Assembly: GCA_033064195.1 (NCBI GenBank) | Contig: JARBJD010000037.1 | Location: 1 to 64,000, forward strand | Direction of reading: 5' to 3' | Length of the DNA: 64,000 bases | Source: Blattamonas nauphoetae | Taxonomy: Eukaryota; Preaxostyla; Oxymonadida | Part shown: piece after piece, positions 9,253 through 19,986 of the stretch | How positions within the stretch are numbered: the first letter of the stretch is position 1 | Layout of the letters: the number at the start of each line of letters is the position of its first letter | The notes under the pieces: model-generated | Seen by the model: the letters and a program-made list of their open reading frames with translations, nothing else | Databases searched by the model: none | Told to the model about the DNA's origin: nothing | Translations under genes and position numbers: made by a program

Positions 9253-10410
9253 AGTTCTGAAATGAAGAAGAATAGTTCAGAAATGAAAATGATTGTTCAG
9301 AAATGAAGAGGAATTGTTCAGAAGTGAAAATGATTGTTCAGAAATGAAGAGGAATAGTTCAGAAATGAAAATGATTGTTCAGAAATGAAGAAGAATTGTT
9401 CAGAAATGAAAAATGATTGTTCAGAAATGAAGAAGAATAATTCAGAAATGAAAACAAATAATTCAGAAATGAAAAGCAAATTCAACAGGCCTGAAAGACA
9501 ACAACAATTCGAAAATCCCTTCTTTTCTATTGAAAGAACAGTTCATCAAAAGCTCAAAGTCAAAACAAATACGTTCTCGTGGTGTCAGAAATAAGTCCCG
9601 TCTCACATTAAAACGGTGTGGTTTGCATCAGAATCTCAACAAAAGACTCACACAGAAGGACATACTGCATGCTGAAGCGTTTATTGTTGAAAAAACTTGA
9701 ATGTTTGAAATAGTCCTATGCGAAACTCGCTTTTCATTCTGAACCCGCACACACGCCCATTTTGTCATAGTAGTACATGTGGTCAGACAAAACGAAGTGA
9801 CAACAATACCTGAAAACAGGTGTTGAGAATCCGAATCTTCTGAACCAGAGAACAGATCTTCACCAACTTTTGCATGACTCACATCAGAACAATTAGAAAT
9901 CAAAAAAGTTATAAATGTGAAACATCTCACAAACTGTTCTCGAATGGATAGTGGTGAAGATTGGTCAACTCGCTGAAATACTATCGTAGTTGTGCAGGTT
10001 TAGGGAAAATGCGCTGGTTTTTCATGGCGCTTTGACTAGACAAATTCCCAGCTGTCCGTATGGATGAACCTGATGTATGATTTTCTCTCACTCTTTGATC
10101 TTTGACATTCGAATTTGAGATATTTCTTCGTGATCTGTTCGTTGAATTTGTATTTAGTGGAATGTAGGAGCAACGTCAGTACATCCGAGAACCTTTTCTC
10201 AGTGGTTGCATGGAGATTCCTGACTTGTTTTCATTTCTGAATTATTCTTCTTCATTTCTGAACAATCATTTTTCATTTCTGAACAATTCTTCTTCATTTC
10301 TGAACAATCATTTTCATTTCTGAATTATTCCTCTTCATTTCTGAACAATCATTTTCACTTCTGAACTATTCTTCTTCATTTCAGAACTATTTTTCTTCAT
10401 TTCAGAACAA
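9253..10410. mobile_element. Foldback-like element with tandem-repeat arms
   Basis: The left arm (9253-9477) is about 11 copies of a roughly 20 bp unit of the form GTTCAGAAATGAARANGAAT. The right arm (10229-10410) is the same array in inverse orientation. Both outer ends read AGTTCTGAAATGAAG or a close variant. About 750 bp of unrelated sequence lies between them, with a 100-residue minus-strand frame (9628-9930) that resembles nothing known. Inverted repeats built from short direct repeats are the mark of foldback (FB/TFB) elements. No transposase is visible. Confidence 0.7.
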
Positions 10411-10979
10411 GTCTACCTGTATTGTTTGAAAAGAATCGATCACTATAATCGTGACACGGTGTATGTTTTTGAAAAGGATTCTTCCTTCGTTCTTACAGTT
10501 TTGCCAATCCGACCAGGGTGCAACGAATCGACAGTTGTCTCCACAATTCGTTTTGTTTTCTTCGTTCATGAAACAGTGAAACTCTGACCCGTCGTAGGTG
10601 TCATGCGTAAGAAAGATTTGAGTCCTACCGAGGTCATTTTCCTGCAATTATTTCGTAAATTGTTCAGGGGATGTCGATCTTACTTGACAGATTCATCATT
10701 TGTTGAGGATATGTCCCAGTACACTCCTGTATAATGGGATTCAATCGTCTTTGCAGTTGATACTGAGAAAACAATCGAGTTATGGAAGCCGTGAAGATGA
10801 ATACAGTGTTTGCGCTAGAGCCATTCATCAGTCACTTCAAATACTTCTCCAGTATGAAATAGAAAGATCTTGTGGGAAGTCTAGACGAATCCATCCAAGA
10901 GAGTAACTCTCCTTCCTCCCCCGAATCAGGACTGCAATTCCATGACAACAGCCATCACTGAAACGAAAAGCTTCGCAAT
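10411..10979. other. Unassigned repeat-region DNA
   Basis: Nothing recognisable. It may hold the degraded 5' part of the Mutator-like relic that follows, since the same strand carries short Ser/Gln-rich frames. Confidence 0.3.
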
Positions 10980-12190
10980 TCAGCATGGATACGTTCTTTC
11001 AGTGACGAGTGTCAAAAAAAGATCAAAAGAAAAACCTAAAGTGCAGATATGCCCCACATCGGAAGTCCAAGAGAGGCCAAGAAAAGACAGAAGAGCATCA
11101 AAGAAAATCTCTATCTGGTTCATGTCCATTCAAAGTTCATATTCTAAAGACAAATGATGATTCATTCCGGAGATGTTGAAATGGCCAACAACATGATCAT
11201 CCCAAACCTGTGACAATGGCATTGTCCCACCAATGCCGCAGTCTTGATCAGGATCAAAGTATTCTCGCAACAAAACTCCTCTCCGAAGGAGCCGTAATAA
11301 AGGATGTGGGTACCGTTGTGAACAAGGATCGTGTCGTTCCAATTACACCAAAAGATGTTTCGAATCAAAGACAGACCAAGGAAAAAGCACTAAATGTTGG
11401 TCGAACACCAAGACAAGAACTAATTGATACTCTAACACTTGACAAATGGCTATTCTGGTTTTCTATAAATCAACCTGGCCCCTGATCCACGTATTTCTGG
11501 CTCATCCCAATTCAACAGCTACTTTTCAGACCGCCACAACCATTGCATACTTGGATGCTCCATACAAAACGAATCGTTTTGGAATGCCTTTTTTCATTTC
11601 TGTATCCTTCCAGATCGGTTTTTCTGTGAAGAAGATACTGGAGACAGTGCAGTGGATTCTCTCGAGGACTTCATGGTGAGATTCACAAGAACAATCGACC
11701 AAGTCTGGATTTCAAACAGAATATCATAAACCAATAAAAATGAGCTGACCAGAAGGCTCCAAACCGAAATCTATGGTCAACCAACCAATTTGCGGGATGT
11801 CCCAGTTTTAAAGGATCTCCTTGGAAATGGTTCAATTTCTTGCTTGCGCAACATATACACAAACCTACAAGATGTTTAAACTCATCTAAAAGTTCGCTGT
11901 GACTGTTCTGTCCGAATCACACATCAATTATCGTGCCGATGTGTTCTCACAAAAACCATTTCTGAAAGAAAAAGACTCTCTCTCCTCCAAATTGGCCAAA
12001 GTTGGTGGCTATAGGAGAATGATATTGATCTGGATTCATCTAGTTCATCCGAAATGGAAATGTGTGAGCCCTTCACACAAAATGAACTGTACAAAGAAAA
12101 GTATTACAGAGGAGGAAGGAATATGGCTCAAGTGCCTCGGGCAATCGAAACAATACGAAAAAAGCAACGGTGTTGGGAAAATCGAATAAT
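10980..12190 (+). pseudogene. Decayed Mutator-like (MULE, FAR1-type) transposase
   Basis: Reading plus-strand frames in order gives the parts of a MULE transposase. Around 11038-11230 comes a FAR1-like zinc-binding region (CRYAPHRKSKRGQ, then GSCPFKVHILKTNDD and HDHPKP). From 11230 to 11310 a helical linker follows (LATKLLSEGAVIKDV). Near 11545-11590 is LDAPYKTNRFGMPF, which matches the first catalytic block of the MULE DDE domain, usually LDATYKTNRFGMP, with the catalytic Asp present. The frame is broken many times by stops (one lies within the zinc region) and frame changes, and the second and third catalytic blocks are not recognisable. It is inactive and old. The family call rests on these motifs, not on a search. 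Confidence 0.6.
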
Positions 12191-12422
12191 CAACACATGA
12201 ATTGTGTCATGATCAATACTTTGGTGAATTGAGATACTTTAGGAAGAAAACTTGAGAAAATAGCTGAAGAAGTGATTTTGAACAGAATATGCATAAAATG
12301 TGAACACCGATTGTTAATACAAGCGGAGATCAGGTGGGGTCTACACCTAGCTTAAATGGGGTCTGCCTCAAGCTTTTCCCAGTATTGTGATGATTGTTCA
12401 TTTTGGTCATTTGAATCAGGAC

Positions 12423-13078
12423 TCATTGGATTATTGTTTTTTTTTCAAAATGAGTCTTAGATCCAGAAAATACCAATTCTGGTGCGATCTCGTTTGATTT
12501 TTGGATACAGACAGTCGAATAGGACTCTCTATCTGCGCCTACTAGCAACAGAAAGGAGAGCCCCTGCATTTCAATGGGTACTTGCTCAAAGGGATTTTGG
12601 TTGTCAGGTCTCACAAGGACTTGTGTGGGATGCGACTGTTCGAAACAATAGAGAGTTTCAAGATTGAATATGAATCCTGGGTTGTACTGTCTGAGTGTTA
12701 AAAAACAAGCCCACTTTTGAAGAAAAGGCGCAAGGAATTGTTGATTGGAATGATAGGCCTTCTTGACGTTTCCAACTGTCGGTTTTTCGAATTTGAGCTC
12801 AGGTCGCCGTTTCATGTGGGAATATCCATTTGACCTGGAGACACGATAGCCGGGGCCAGAATACTCATCTCTCACGTCAATGATCTCATCAGCCCGTCGT
12901 CATCGTGAGCAAAAAGAAAACGAAAAAGAACACACACCATGGCTCGCATTGCCGAAGGAGTGATGTGAATGTCTTGATCCATCCGCTCCTCGAGTATTTC
13001 CTCATGGATTCGAGTTTCCGTGAGTCCAAGTGATGTTGGGCGCCCAACTTTGCCCATGGGAGGTAACCGTTTGTCCAT
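12423..13078 (-). pseudogene. CENP-B/pogo (Tc5-type) transposase relic, N-terminal half
   Basis: Minus-strand frames carry GRPTSLGLTETRIHEEI followed by DIHITPSAMRAMV, the usual second helix-turn-helix of pogo/Tigger transposases, then SNGYSHMKRRPELKFEKP (normally S.GWV..F..R...L) and LAPFLQKWACF. Next is FNLETLYCFEQSHPTQVLVR, the place where family members have the first catalytic block FNLDETG; here the DET is lost. A plausible intron or decay separates the 12872-13078 frame from the 12423-12875 frame. No later catalytic part is present. A dead transposon fragment. Confidence 0.55.
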
Positions 13079-13211
13079 TTTTATCGTACTGTAGTATCGG
13101 CCTCGGTATTGATGATTGCGATTATGAACAAGATCACAACTCTTCTGTCGAAGGTGACATTTTGTCCATCAAATCCATCTCATTATTGAACTGTGTCTTC
13201 TTCACTGTTTA

Positions 13212-13808
13212 TAGTGGCGTCACCAATACGTTCCATGTCAACAATTCGTGCTTTTTTGTGGAATTATCACTTTTGGTCAAACTAAGAAAAAAATAAAATT
13301 GCAGAATTTTCCTCCCACTGGATCCCGAGAAAACCTCACAATAGCTCTTTTCAACCACTTTGTTCATGTGTTCTCGTCATAACTTCACAACCTGTGAACC
13401 GATTTTGATGAAATTTTCCACAGAAACGTTTGTTTGGTGAAATGAACATTCTGACAAAATTATGGCAAAAAAATTATGGGTATCTGGGAAGATATGAAAA
13501 AAGGCTGTTTTTCGCCCAGAAAAATTTCATGGGAAAAAAATTTTGATTTTTTTTGAGCATCTTTCATCGACATGTTTCCAAAAATAATGCTTCTTCTTCG
13601 GTCTCAAACGGATGTCTGGTTCTGGAAAAATGATCGTCAAAAGTTTGGAAAATGTGTGGCGTTTCGCTATATAACGTATTTTGAGGTTTTCTCGGGATCC
13701 AGTGGGAAGAAAATTCTAAAATTTCATTTTTTTCTTAGTTTGACCAAAAGTGATAATTCCAGAAAAAAGCACGAATTGTTGACATGGAACGTATTGGTGA
13801 CGCCACTA
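13212..13808. mobile_element. Complete type B MITE, 597 bp, flanked by TTA
   Basis: Terminal inverted repeats of about 132 bp start TAGTGGCGTCACCAATACG and end as its inverse. Flanks are TTA (13209-13211) and TTA (13809-13811), a 3 bp target duplication. The interior is the same core as in type A copies (GTGAACCGATTTTGATGAAA, CACAGAAACGTTTG). Non-coding. A 3 bp TTA duplication is usual for PIF/Harbinger-type transposons, although the terminal bases are not typical of that superfamily. Confidence 0.8.
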
Positions 13809-13880
13809 TTACATAATTTTCCGCTACAATCTGATCTGAAAATAAATGTTTGTCTTGAGTTTATTGCAGACTAATAGTCC

Positions 13881-14243
13881 TTGATCAAATGGGGGATTGT
13901 AAACAATGGGGGGAAAATCCCCAGCTGCCCCATCATTTTCATACCAAAGACAAGTCATCCTTCCGATGCCGAAATCCTCCGTCTTGCTGGGACGGAAGAG
14001 TACCGTCGTATCCCCCATCGCGGGGAGTGGTTTATGCGGCTAGCCCTCGAACATGGCATCCCATTTGCCTGGGCTTGCCGCGTTGGAAACATCAGCAAAC
14101 ACGTGATGGAGCAAGCTAATAAGAACTTCAAATCAAACAGACCATGCGGGGTTGTTGGACGCCTACCAATCTTATCAGATATAGAACAAGAAGTAGAAGT
14201 TAACAATCTCTTGACTGATCGAGGCGAACGGATATTTCCTTAA
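13881..14243 (+). pseudogene. Transposase N-terminal fragment (helix-turn-helix)
   Basis: A 120-codon frame that resembles N-terminal parts of CENP-B/Tc5-like transposases: an Asp/Glu-rich lead, WFMRLALEHGIPFAWACR, then the cue GRLPILSDIEQEVEV of the second DNA-binding helix set. There is no catalytic domain next to it; downstream comes an isolated hairpin. At about 14690-14840 another plus-strand stretch (ELPIDEIDDGGADSSDED) may be the acidic tail of the same or a related protein. Unusually GC-rich here compared with surrounding repeats. Confidence 0.4.
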
Positions 14244-14419
14244 ACCCAATCGATCAGATCGTTGGTATGCTCTTGTTTTTCTCAATCATTTTTCGATATA
14301 CTGTGAAGAACAAATCCCTCAACGCCCTCTTACAGTCCCCCACTCCCAACTCTCCTCAACGTACAGGCGTTTGTATACACACAGGAGGCATGAAATCTCT
14401 CTCGAACAAAGCGAACAAT

Positions 14420-14520
14420 TTCATCCAAATTAAAATCTAGTGAAGCGGGATACAGACATTACATCTGATTGCACCGAGTATGTCTGTATCCCGCTTCACT
14501 AGTTTTTTAATTTGGATGAA
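14420..14520. repeat. Perfect-type hairpin, 40 bp arms, 20 nt loop
   Basis: Arms 14420-14459 and 14480-14520 are inverted copies around the core AGTGAAGCGGGATACAGACA; one arm has a one-base-longer A/T tract and the loop is 14460-14479. No gene spans it. It could be a tiny foldback MITE or the end structure of the neighbouring transposon. Confidence 0.75.
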
Positions 14521-14889
14521 TCGTTTGCTAATTCCACCCCAATCATATTGTGCTGGTTGCGGTTGCACCAGGGGATCCTCGGCTCATCATCCCCCAAATC
14601 CCCCTTCCGAACAAAACCACTTTCATATTCACGATCGCTGCTGACGGTAAATAGCAAGCAATCTCAGATGGATTGAGTCCAAAAGTCATCAAGGCGTCTT
14701 CTCGTGACACAGGTCTTCACCCACCTGCTATTCAACCCGTTGCAAGCAAACGTACAGATGCAGAACTACCCATCGATGAAATTGATGACGGTGGAGCTGA
14801 CTCAAGCGATGAAGACGATTTCGGTTCAACCCCCACTTTTTAAAAGCCCCCAGTTTTTAGGGACACAATATCAGCAGGCCTTTTGTAGT
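14521..14889. other. Transposon debris without clear gene
   Basis: Holds only a possible acidic tail of a transposase on the plus strand (about 14690-14840). Otherwise nothing recognised. Confidence 0.3.
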
Positions 14890-15901
14890 CTAGATCATAA
14901 ACAGTCTGATATGGACAGCATTCCAAGATGAGGGGTTTTATCCCATTCTTTGAACAGTTCTTCAAGAACATCTTCTTGTAGCGTGTCTGGAACGTTTTCT
15001 GCAACTCTCATTTGTTTTTGGAGGTGATCTGCCGTTGAATCAGTACGATGATCTGACTAGACTTGTTTCATCAGACTGAAGGAATTCTCGACAGGAACTG
15101 TTGAAACTGGAATGATTGCGAGAAGCTGAGCCAGTTTGAATACAGACGGGCAATTTAAGATGGGCTGAGTTAATTTTGATGAATTCCACGAAATTGGAGA
15201 AAGTTTTCACAGAATCATCAAGGTTTTTTTGAGAACTCAGCACTCACCAGATCGAATTCGGTTTGAAAAACTACTTTTGAGACATCTATGAAGTATCACT
15301 GAAAGACGCGTGTAAGTGCTATTGATGTAGTTGCCAGTGTTTTGGTCGTTTATGCAGATTGGATGTTCCCTGGTGAAATGACTTCCATCTGTGTCCAAGG
15401 GGCAGGATTCTTCATCCGAATCGCGAATACCTCGTGCAGACAACGCGTAAAAGCTGAGAAACGAGGTTTTACTGTGTTCATCTGAGAAGTGGTGAGGTGG
15501 GAGTCTTTTCTGTATTGTCACACAAATGTGTGCAGGTTCTTATTTACGTTTGACTCAAGTGATCTCATCCACAGGTCCTCCAAAACTTTATGGACTTGTG
15601 TTTGTATTGCAGTAAGGTCAAATGTGAGAGTTTGAGCAATTGCTGAAAAGAAATGGAGAATGTGGAGAATTGAAACTAGAAATGAGAGCATCACATAGAT
15701 GAGACATGACTGATATTGTCGATATGGATGCGATTCAACCATAGTCTTCCTTTCTTTGTCGATCGACACTTTTATTTCCCACAAAGTTATCTGAATGTGC
15801 GTCAGAAATGAGAATCGTGTTAGCCATATTGATGAATTGGTAAGGATTTGTTTAGATCGACTCTTCCGTGCAAATTTCAATAGATCCGGATAGTCCCACA
15901 A
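14890..15901 (-). pseudogene. hAT transposase relic, C-terminal part
   Basis: On the minus strand, 15901-15518 encodes a helical region like the middle of DUF4371/ZMYM6-type hAT transposases (IWLTRFSFLTHIQ, then SFLVSILHILHFFSAIAQTL and VHKVLEDL). Near 15050-15130 lies VPVENSFSLMKQV, which corresponds to the hAT dimerisation signature (normally VP.ERSFS.LK..K). Frames change several times and stops interrupt, so it is dead. A matching N-terminal-side fragment lies at 18411-18720; between the two are a MITE-core copy and a pogo element, so the hAT copy was there first and was later split. Confidence 0.6.
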
Positions 15902-15989
15902 CTTTGTTGAAGAATCACGAATTCACGAAGAATTATCCTCACATAAAGAGACTACAAACACACAATCAGTCGAGATTTTCACAAAAACT

Positions 15990-16440
15990 GAAAGATATGG
16001 TCTCACTAAGAAAAACATAAAATTACGAAAAAAATGCCAAGAATTCGCTGAGAAAACTGTCTTGCACATGAAAAGTGCCACTTTTCAATACGTTCATTTT
16101 GGCAATATCTCAACAACCCGTGAACCAATTTTGATGAAATTTTATCCAGATCCTTTTTTTGTTGATTCGAACATTTTGGAAAAATTGTGCAAAAAAATGC
16201 TGGGTTTCTGGGAAAATTCCAAAAAACCCATATTTTCTCGACAAAATTTTCCAAGAAAAAAAGGCTCTTTTTTTGAGCCCGTTTTCTCGAGATCTTTACG
16301 AATATAATGCACTTTATTACATTCAAAACGGATGGCTGGTTGTGGAGATTTGACGTCGAAAAAGTGAAAAAAACGAGTGTATTTTACTGTATGAAGCTAC
16401 GGAGCCCAAAATGTGTCTTGAACTCCACTTTTTTGCAGGA
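15990..16440. mobile_element. Shared-core MITE copy inside the hAT relic
   Basis: Carries the family core in order: GTCTCACTAAGAAAAACATA, then CAATATCTCAACAACCCGTG, TTTTGATGAAATTTT, and ATTCAAAACGGATGGCTGGT with TGTGGAG. The terminal repeats are not complete on either side. It appears to have interrupted the hAT relic. Confidence 0.6.
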
Positions 16441-16526
16441 TTATTTTCTCACCAAAACAACATTTCCCAGAAAAAATCTCGATTTCTGGCCGGTTAATGC
16501 ATTTCGGCGCCATTCTGACAGCACTA

Positions 16527-18408
16527 CCGTCGTTGAACAAGCCGACCGATTGGAAAAACCGACCACTTCTGGTTTGGGTGCAATCTTTCTCTTCTCTTTT
16601 CATCCCATTGAATTGATTTTTTCTTAAATTCATTTCAGAATCACTTTATTCAAATAGAGAAATCAAAAGTTTGCATGAATTGATTTATTTATCTTTTTTT
16701 GATGCTGACCTGAGCGATCTTCCCTTTTTCATCTTCGTCTGGTTTCACTTCTAGGAAGTCTCTATTATGGCCGACAAAGCCAAAAAGAAGGTATCTCACC
16801 ATGTTCAATCTTCATTCTTCACCATTTTTTGCTACCATGCTTTGATTTCTTAGAACGAACCCGTGAAAAAACACTCTCATGATTGGTGGGCATCATTCCA
16901 TGCTATCGAAGCGCTGTTAAAACAAAAGAAGGTCGCACCGAACGATCAGCTGGTGTTCCTTCTTAAACTCGAAAAGATACAGAAAATTCATTCCAAAATT
17001 TAAACAAGCGATCACAGGAGTCAAAAACAGAACTCTGTCAAGAGCGAGAAAATCATTCGCGAATGATCGAGCGATTCAGCAATCTGGTCGACATTCAAAG
17101 GTCCCTGCGAGGGAGTTGAAACAATTGGAGAACTGGATGAAGGGAAAAGTCGAGAAGAAAATTGTGATCACTCCATCTCAAGTACAAACAAAAGTTTGTT
17201 GAATTCGAATTCACTTTTTCAGTTCATCAAGCTACTAGGAGAATCGCCTAATCTCGAAACTTGGCAGATTTCGTTAGATCGAACCTGGGCATGGACTTAT
17301 TGCGATGCAAACAACCATCTGATTTATTCGAAACCAGTGATGATGGATGTCGCAAAGATTCAAGCTGCCAACGCACCGAACATGAAAGCGTGGATGACAC
17401 TCCTAAAAGATGTTTTTGCAACACACCATATCGTGGAAGAATTGATTTACAATTACGACGAGACAGGGTTCTCTCTCAGCGAGAGAAAACGTGAAATGGT
17501 GATTCACGCAAAAGGGACTCAACCACCTGAACAACCACAACAAACAAAAATTCAGAATTTCACCCTCGCATGCACTGTCTGCGCCGATGGGACCACATTA
17601 CCTCACTGCCTCATTTACCCGCTTGCGAGCGAACCGAGTGAGTTTTCCTCACTTCGCAAGTTTCACATGATCCCATATTGCTTTTCGAATGGATATGATT
17701 ATAGTGCAATCTTCCATACCATTTTAAACAACACAATTCTACCAGCTGTCGAAGAGAAAAGAAAAGCACCACATCTGCATGGGAAAACCGCTGTATTACT
17801 CCTGGACGACTGTGCGTCTCACTTTTCATCCACAATAACAGAAAATGCTATGAAAAACAAGATCATGATTCTAACACTCCCACCAAATACAACAAATCTT
17901 ACACAACCACTCGAAGATAAAATATTCCATTCGCTCACAAATTTATGCGCGCGCTTCCACACGACTCCCGTACCATTCTCTCAATCCGCACACCGTATAG
18001 CTGTGGCATATGCCCTCCCCCGCGCGTGTGAGAAGGCCTTCAACATCGAAACTCAGTCTCAGAAAATCAACCCAAAAACAAAGACAAAGAAGTACACACA
18101 CAAGACGACAAGAGAAGAAACTCACCGCACGACCTCCCCAGAAGCCAAGCGAAAAGAAATTGGACGTTAAAACCAGGGCTATGCAGCAGTTGAGAGAAAA
18201 GATGAATAAGGGAAGATCGCTCAGGTCAGCATCAAAAAAAGATAAATAAATCAATTCATGCAAACTTTTGATTTCTCTATTTGAATAAAGTGATTCAGAT
18301 ATGAATTTAAGAAAAAAAACAATTCAATGGGATGAAAAGAGAAGAGAAAGATTGCACCCAAACCAGAAGTGGTCGGCTTTTCCAATCGGTCGGCTTGTTC
18401 AACGACGG
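16527..18408 (+). mobile_element. Pogo-like Tc1/mariner element, 1882 bp, about 209 bp TIRs
   Basis: Both ends read CCGTCGTTGAACAAGCCGAC inward and are flanked by TA (16525-16526 and 18409-18410), the Tc1/mariner target duplication. The TIRs (16527-16735 and 18200-18408) differ at only a handful of positions, so insertion is recent relative to its surroundings. It encodes one pogo/CENP-B-type transposase and lies inside the hAT relic: flanking bases on both sides belong to the hAT minus-strand sequence. Confidence 0.85.
16767..18249 (+). pseudogene. Pogo/CENP-B-type DDE transposase, frame-disrupted
   Basis: Starts MADKAKKK at 16767, then a 63 bp GT-AG intron (16791-16853) and NEPVKKHSHDWWASF. 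Next come RHSKVPARELKQLENWM and TPSQVQTK (CENP-B-type helix-turn-helix), an intron ending in CAG before 17222, and a DDE_1 catalytic core: IYNYDETGF (first Asp), VLLLDDCASHF (second Asp) and LPPNTTNLTQPLED (third acid region). The N-terminal reading frame and the helix-turn-helix frame do not agree: an apparent one-base shift lies near 16955-16970. A second frame change is needed between about 18050 and 18160 to reach the end at 18249. The stop codon and last codons lie within the right TIR. Probably inactive now but young; sequence error cannot be excluded. Confidence 0.75.
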
Positions 18409-18410
18409 TA

Positions 18411-18720
18411 TAAGTGTGCTTCTTGGGCAGCACCGTGAAAGTGCAGGATTGAATCGTTCTTTTTTCGAATACGGGCTATGATATCAGTCCTATACCCCAT
18501 TTTTGAAGAATCGCCATCGAAGCAGATTGCGATACAATTCTTGATGTCTAACTTGTTTTCTGCCAGCATATCCAACAAAACACGGCTTTGAAGCAGTCCT
18601 GAGGCTGCGGTGAAAAAAGGAGCAATTCCAAAGAGAATTGTCTTGGTTTCCAGACTTGATGACAAAAATCGTACAAATACAGAGAGTTGCTTCGTTCAGG
18701 TCCTAGCTTCACCCGCGTCG
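18411..18720 (-). pseudogene. hAT transposase relic, middle part
   Basis: Minus-strand frame with FGIAPFFTAASGLLQSRV, then CFDGDSSKMGYRTDIIARI and HFHGAAQEAHL. These match the hAT/DUF4371 blocks normally written CFDGA..M.G...G...I and H..AH.LNL. It ends at the pogo insertion (TA at 18409-18410) and continues as the relic on the far side of that element. Confidence 0.65.
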
Positions 18721-19062
18721 ATCATTAGCGTGAATGGAAAACCATATTGAAAATGATAAAGTGCTCGAGAATGAAAATAGGAGGCGATAATTGTTGCGAA
18801 ATTCCAGAGGGTACAAGCGGAAGTTAGAGGTGGAAATTGAAGAGGATGAAGGGATGCAGCTTGCTGAAGTGTTTGAATGAGAGGAGAGAAGAGCTGATTT
18901 GTATGGCGATGGTTGATGAAATGAGAAGAAAGGAAACGGTGCCTAATGTGTTGAAAATAGTGGTGGAGAGGTTGATCGACGAAATATAGACTGCTTGGTG
19001 TCGAGATGGGATGATGTGACGATACAAATGAGTGGATGTTCTTGGAAATTCCGGCGTGTTAA
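18721..19062. other. No recognisable gene
   Basis: Possibly the decayed N-terminal coding part of the hAT relic; nothing can be assigned. Confidence 0.3.
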
Positions 19063-19650
19063 CATATGAGTCCGTTGCACGCATACCAATATCAGATTTG
19101 GATGAGCGGTTAATTTTATTCCACATCATAAAACTAAAAAAGATAGAGAATCACTTTTTGTAAAAGAGACATTGATAATGAGTTTGAGATGTCTTGATCC
19201 TCAAAACTGAAGTCTCTTTTCTCGATTATTATCACTTTATTCTCTCCAATTGTTCAAAATATCAAAATATAGAGTATCTGTCACGAACAAATCGACACGA
19301 GAAAAGGTAAGAATGCCGTGGGAAAGATTCATTGAAAAGGGATCCAACCCCATTCTTTGAACGTCATCTCGGATTGTGATCGTTCTCTTTCCCATGGCAT
19401 TTTTACCTTTTCTCGTGTCGATTTGTTCGTGACAGATACTCTATATTTTGATATTTTGAACAATTGGAGAGAATAAAGTGATAATAATCGAGAAAAGAGA
19501 CTTCAGTTTTGAGGATCAAGACATCTCAAACTCATTATCAATGTCTCTTTTACAAAAAGTGATTCTCTATCTTTTTTAGTTTTATGATGTGGAATAAAAT
19601 TAACCGCTCATCCAAATCTGATATTGGTATGCGTGCAACGGACTCATATG
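19063..19650. repeat. 588 bp near-perfect palindrome, 265 bp arms
   Basis: Left arm 19063-19327 and right arm 19386-19650 are inverted copies with only about two differences, both beside the 58 bp centre. Outer ends read CATATGAGTCCGTTGCACGC. In each arm the outward-facing strand encodes MMWNKINRSSKSDIGMRATD, and the reading differs beyond the arm, so a piece of coding-like DNA has been copied and flipped. No target duplication is evident (A before the left arm, G after the right). Either a very young foldback MITE or an inverted duplication made by replication error. Confidence 0.85.
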
Positions 19651-19986
19651 GAATACTCGAAAGCAATTGACACGACCAAAATGCTGTACAAATCAATCAA
19701 ATGATGCCTATTGAGGTTTTATTTCAAAAAGAATTTCACCAGTTTGTGGATTTAACAGTTTGGGAAAAGTCATCCATCTAGCTGAATAGCGATGGTGTGA
19801 GTGGTCTTCTGCACGCACAACTTCTGTGACAGCGTTATCGACTGGTTCTGCTTGGTCCACACAACTCTATTCGTTAAACAGTATATTCATTCAGAAAGAA
19901 GACCAAATGTGAGTTTTGGAAAAAATGGGCGCTTTTTGAACGCAAATTATGACCGATCCACTGCTTACATCTCACTCAAAGTTGCA
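19651..19986. other. No recognisable gene
   Basis: Short frames only; it continues the DNA interrupted by the palindrome and ends where a type A MITE copy begins. Confidence 0.3.

Noticed and set aside
9253-10410. CRISPR-like array
   Set aside because: Repeats are contiguous without unique spacers, exist in inverted orientation on both sides, and the genome is eukaryotic.
16527-16735. Separate gene on the left TIR of the pogo element
   Set aside because: The short frames are inverse copies of the transposase 3' end.
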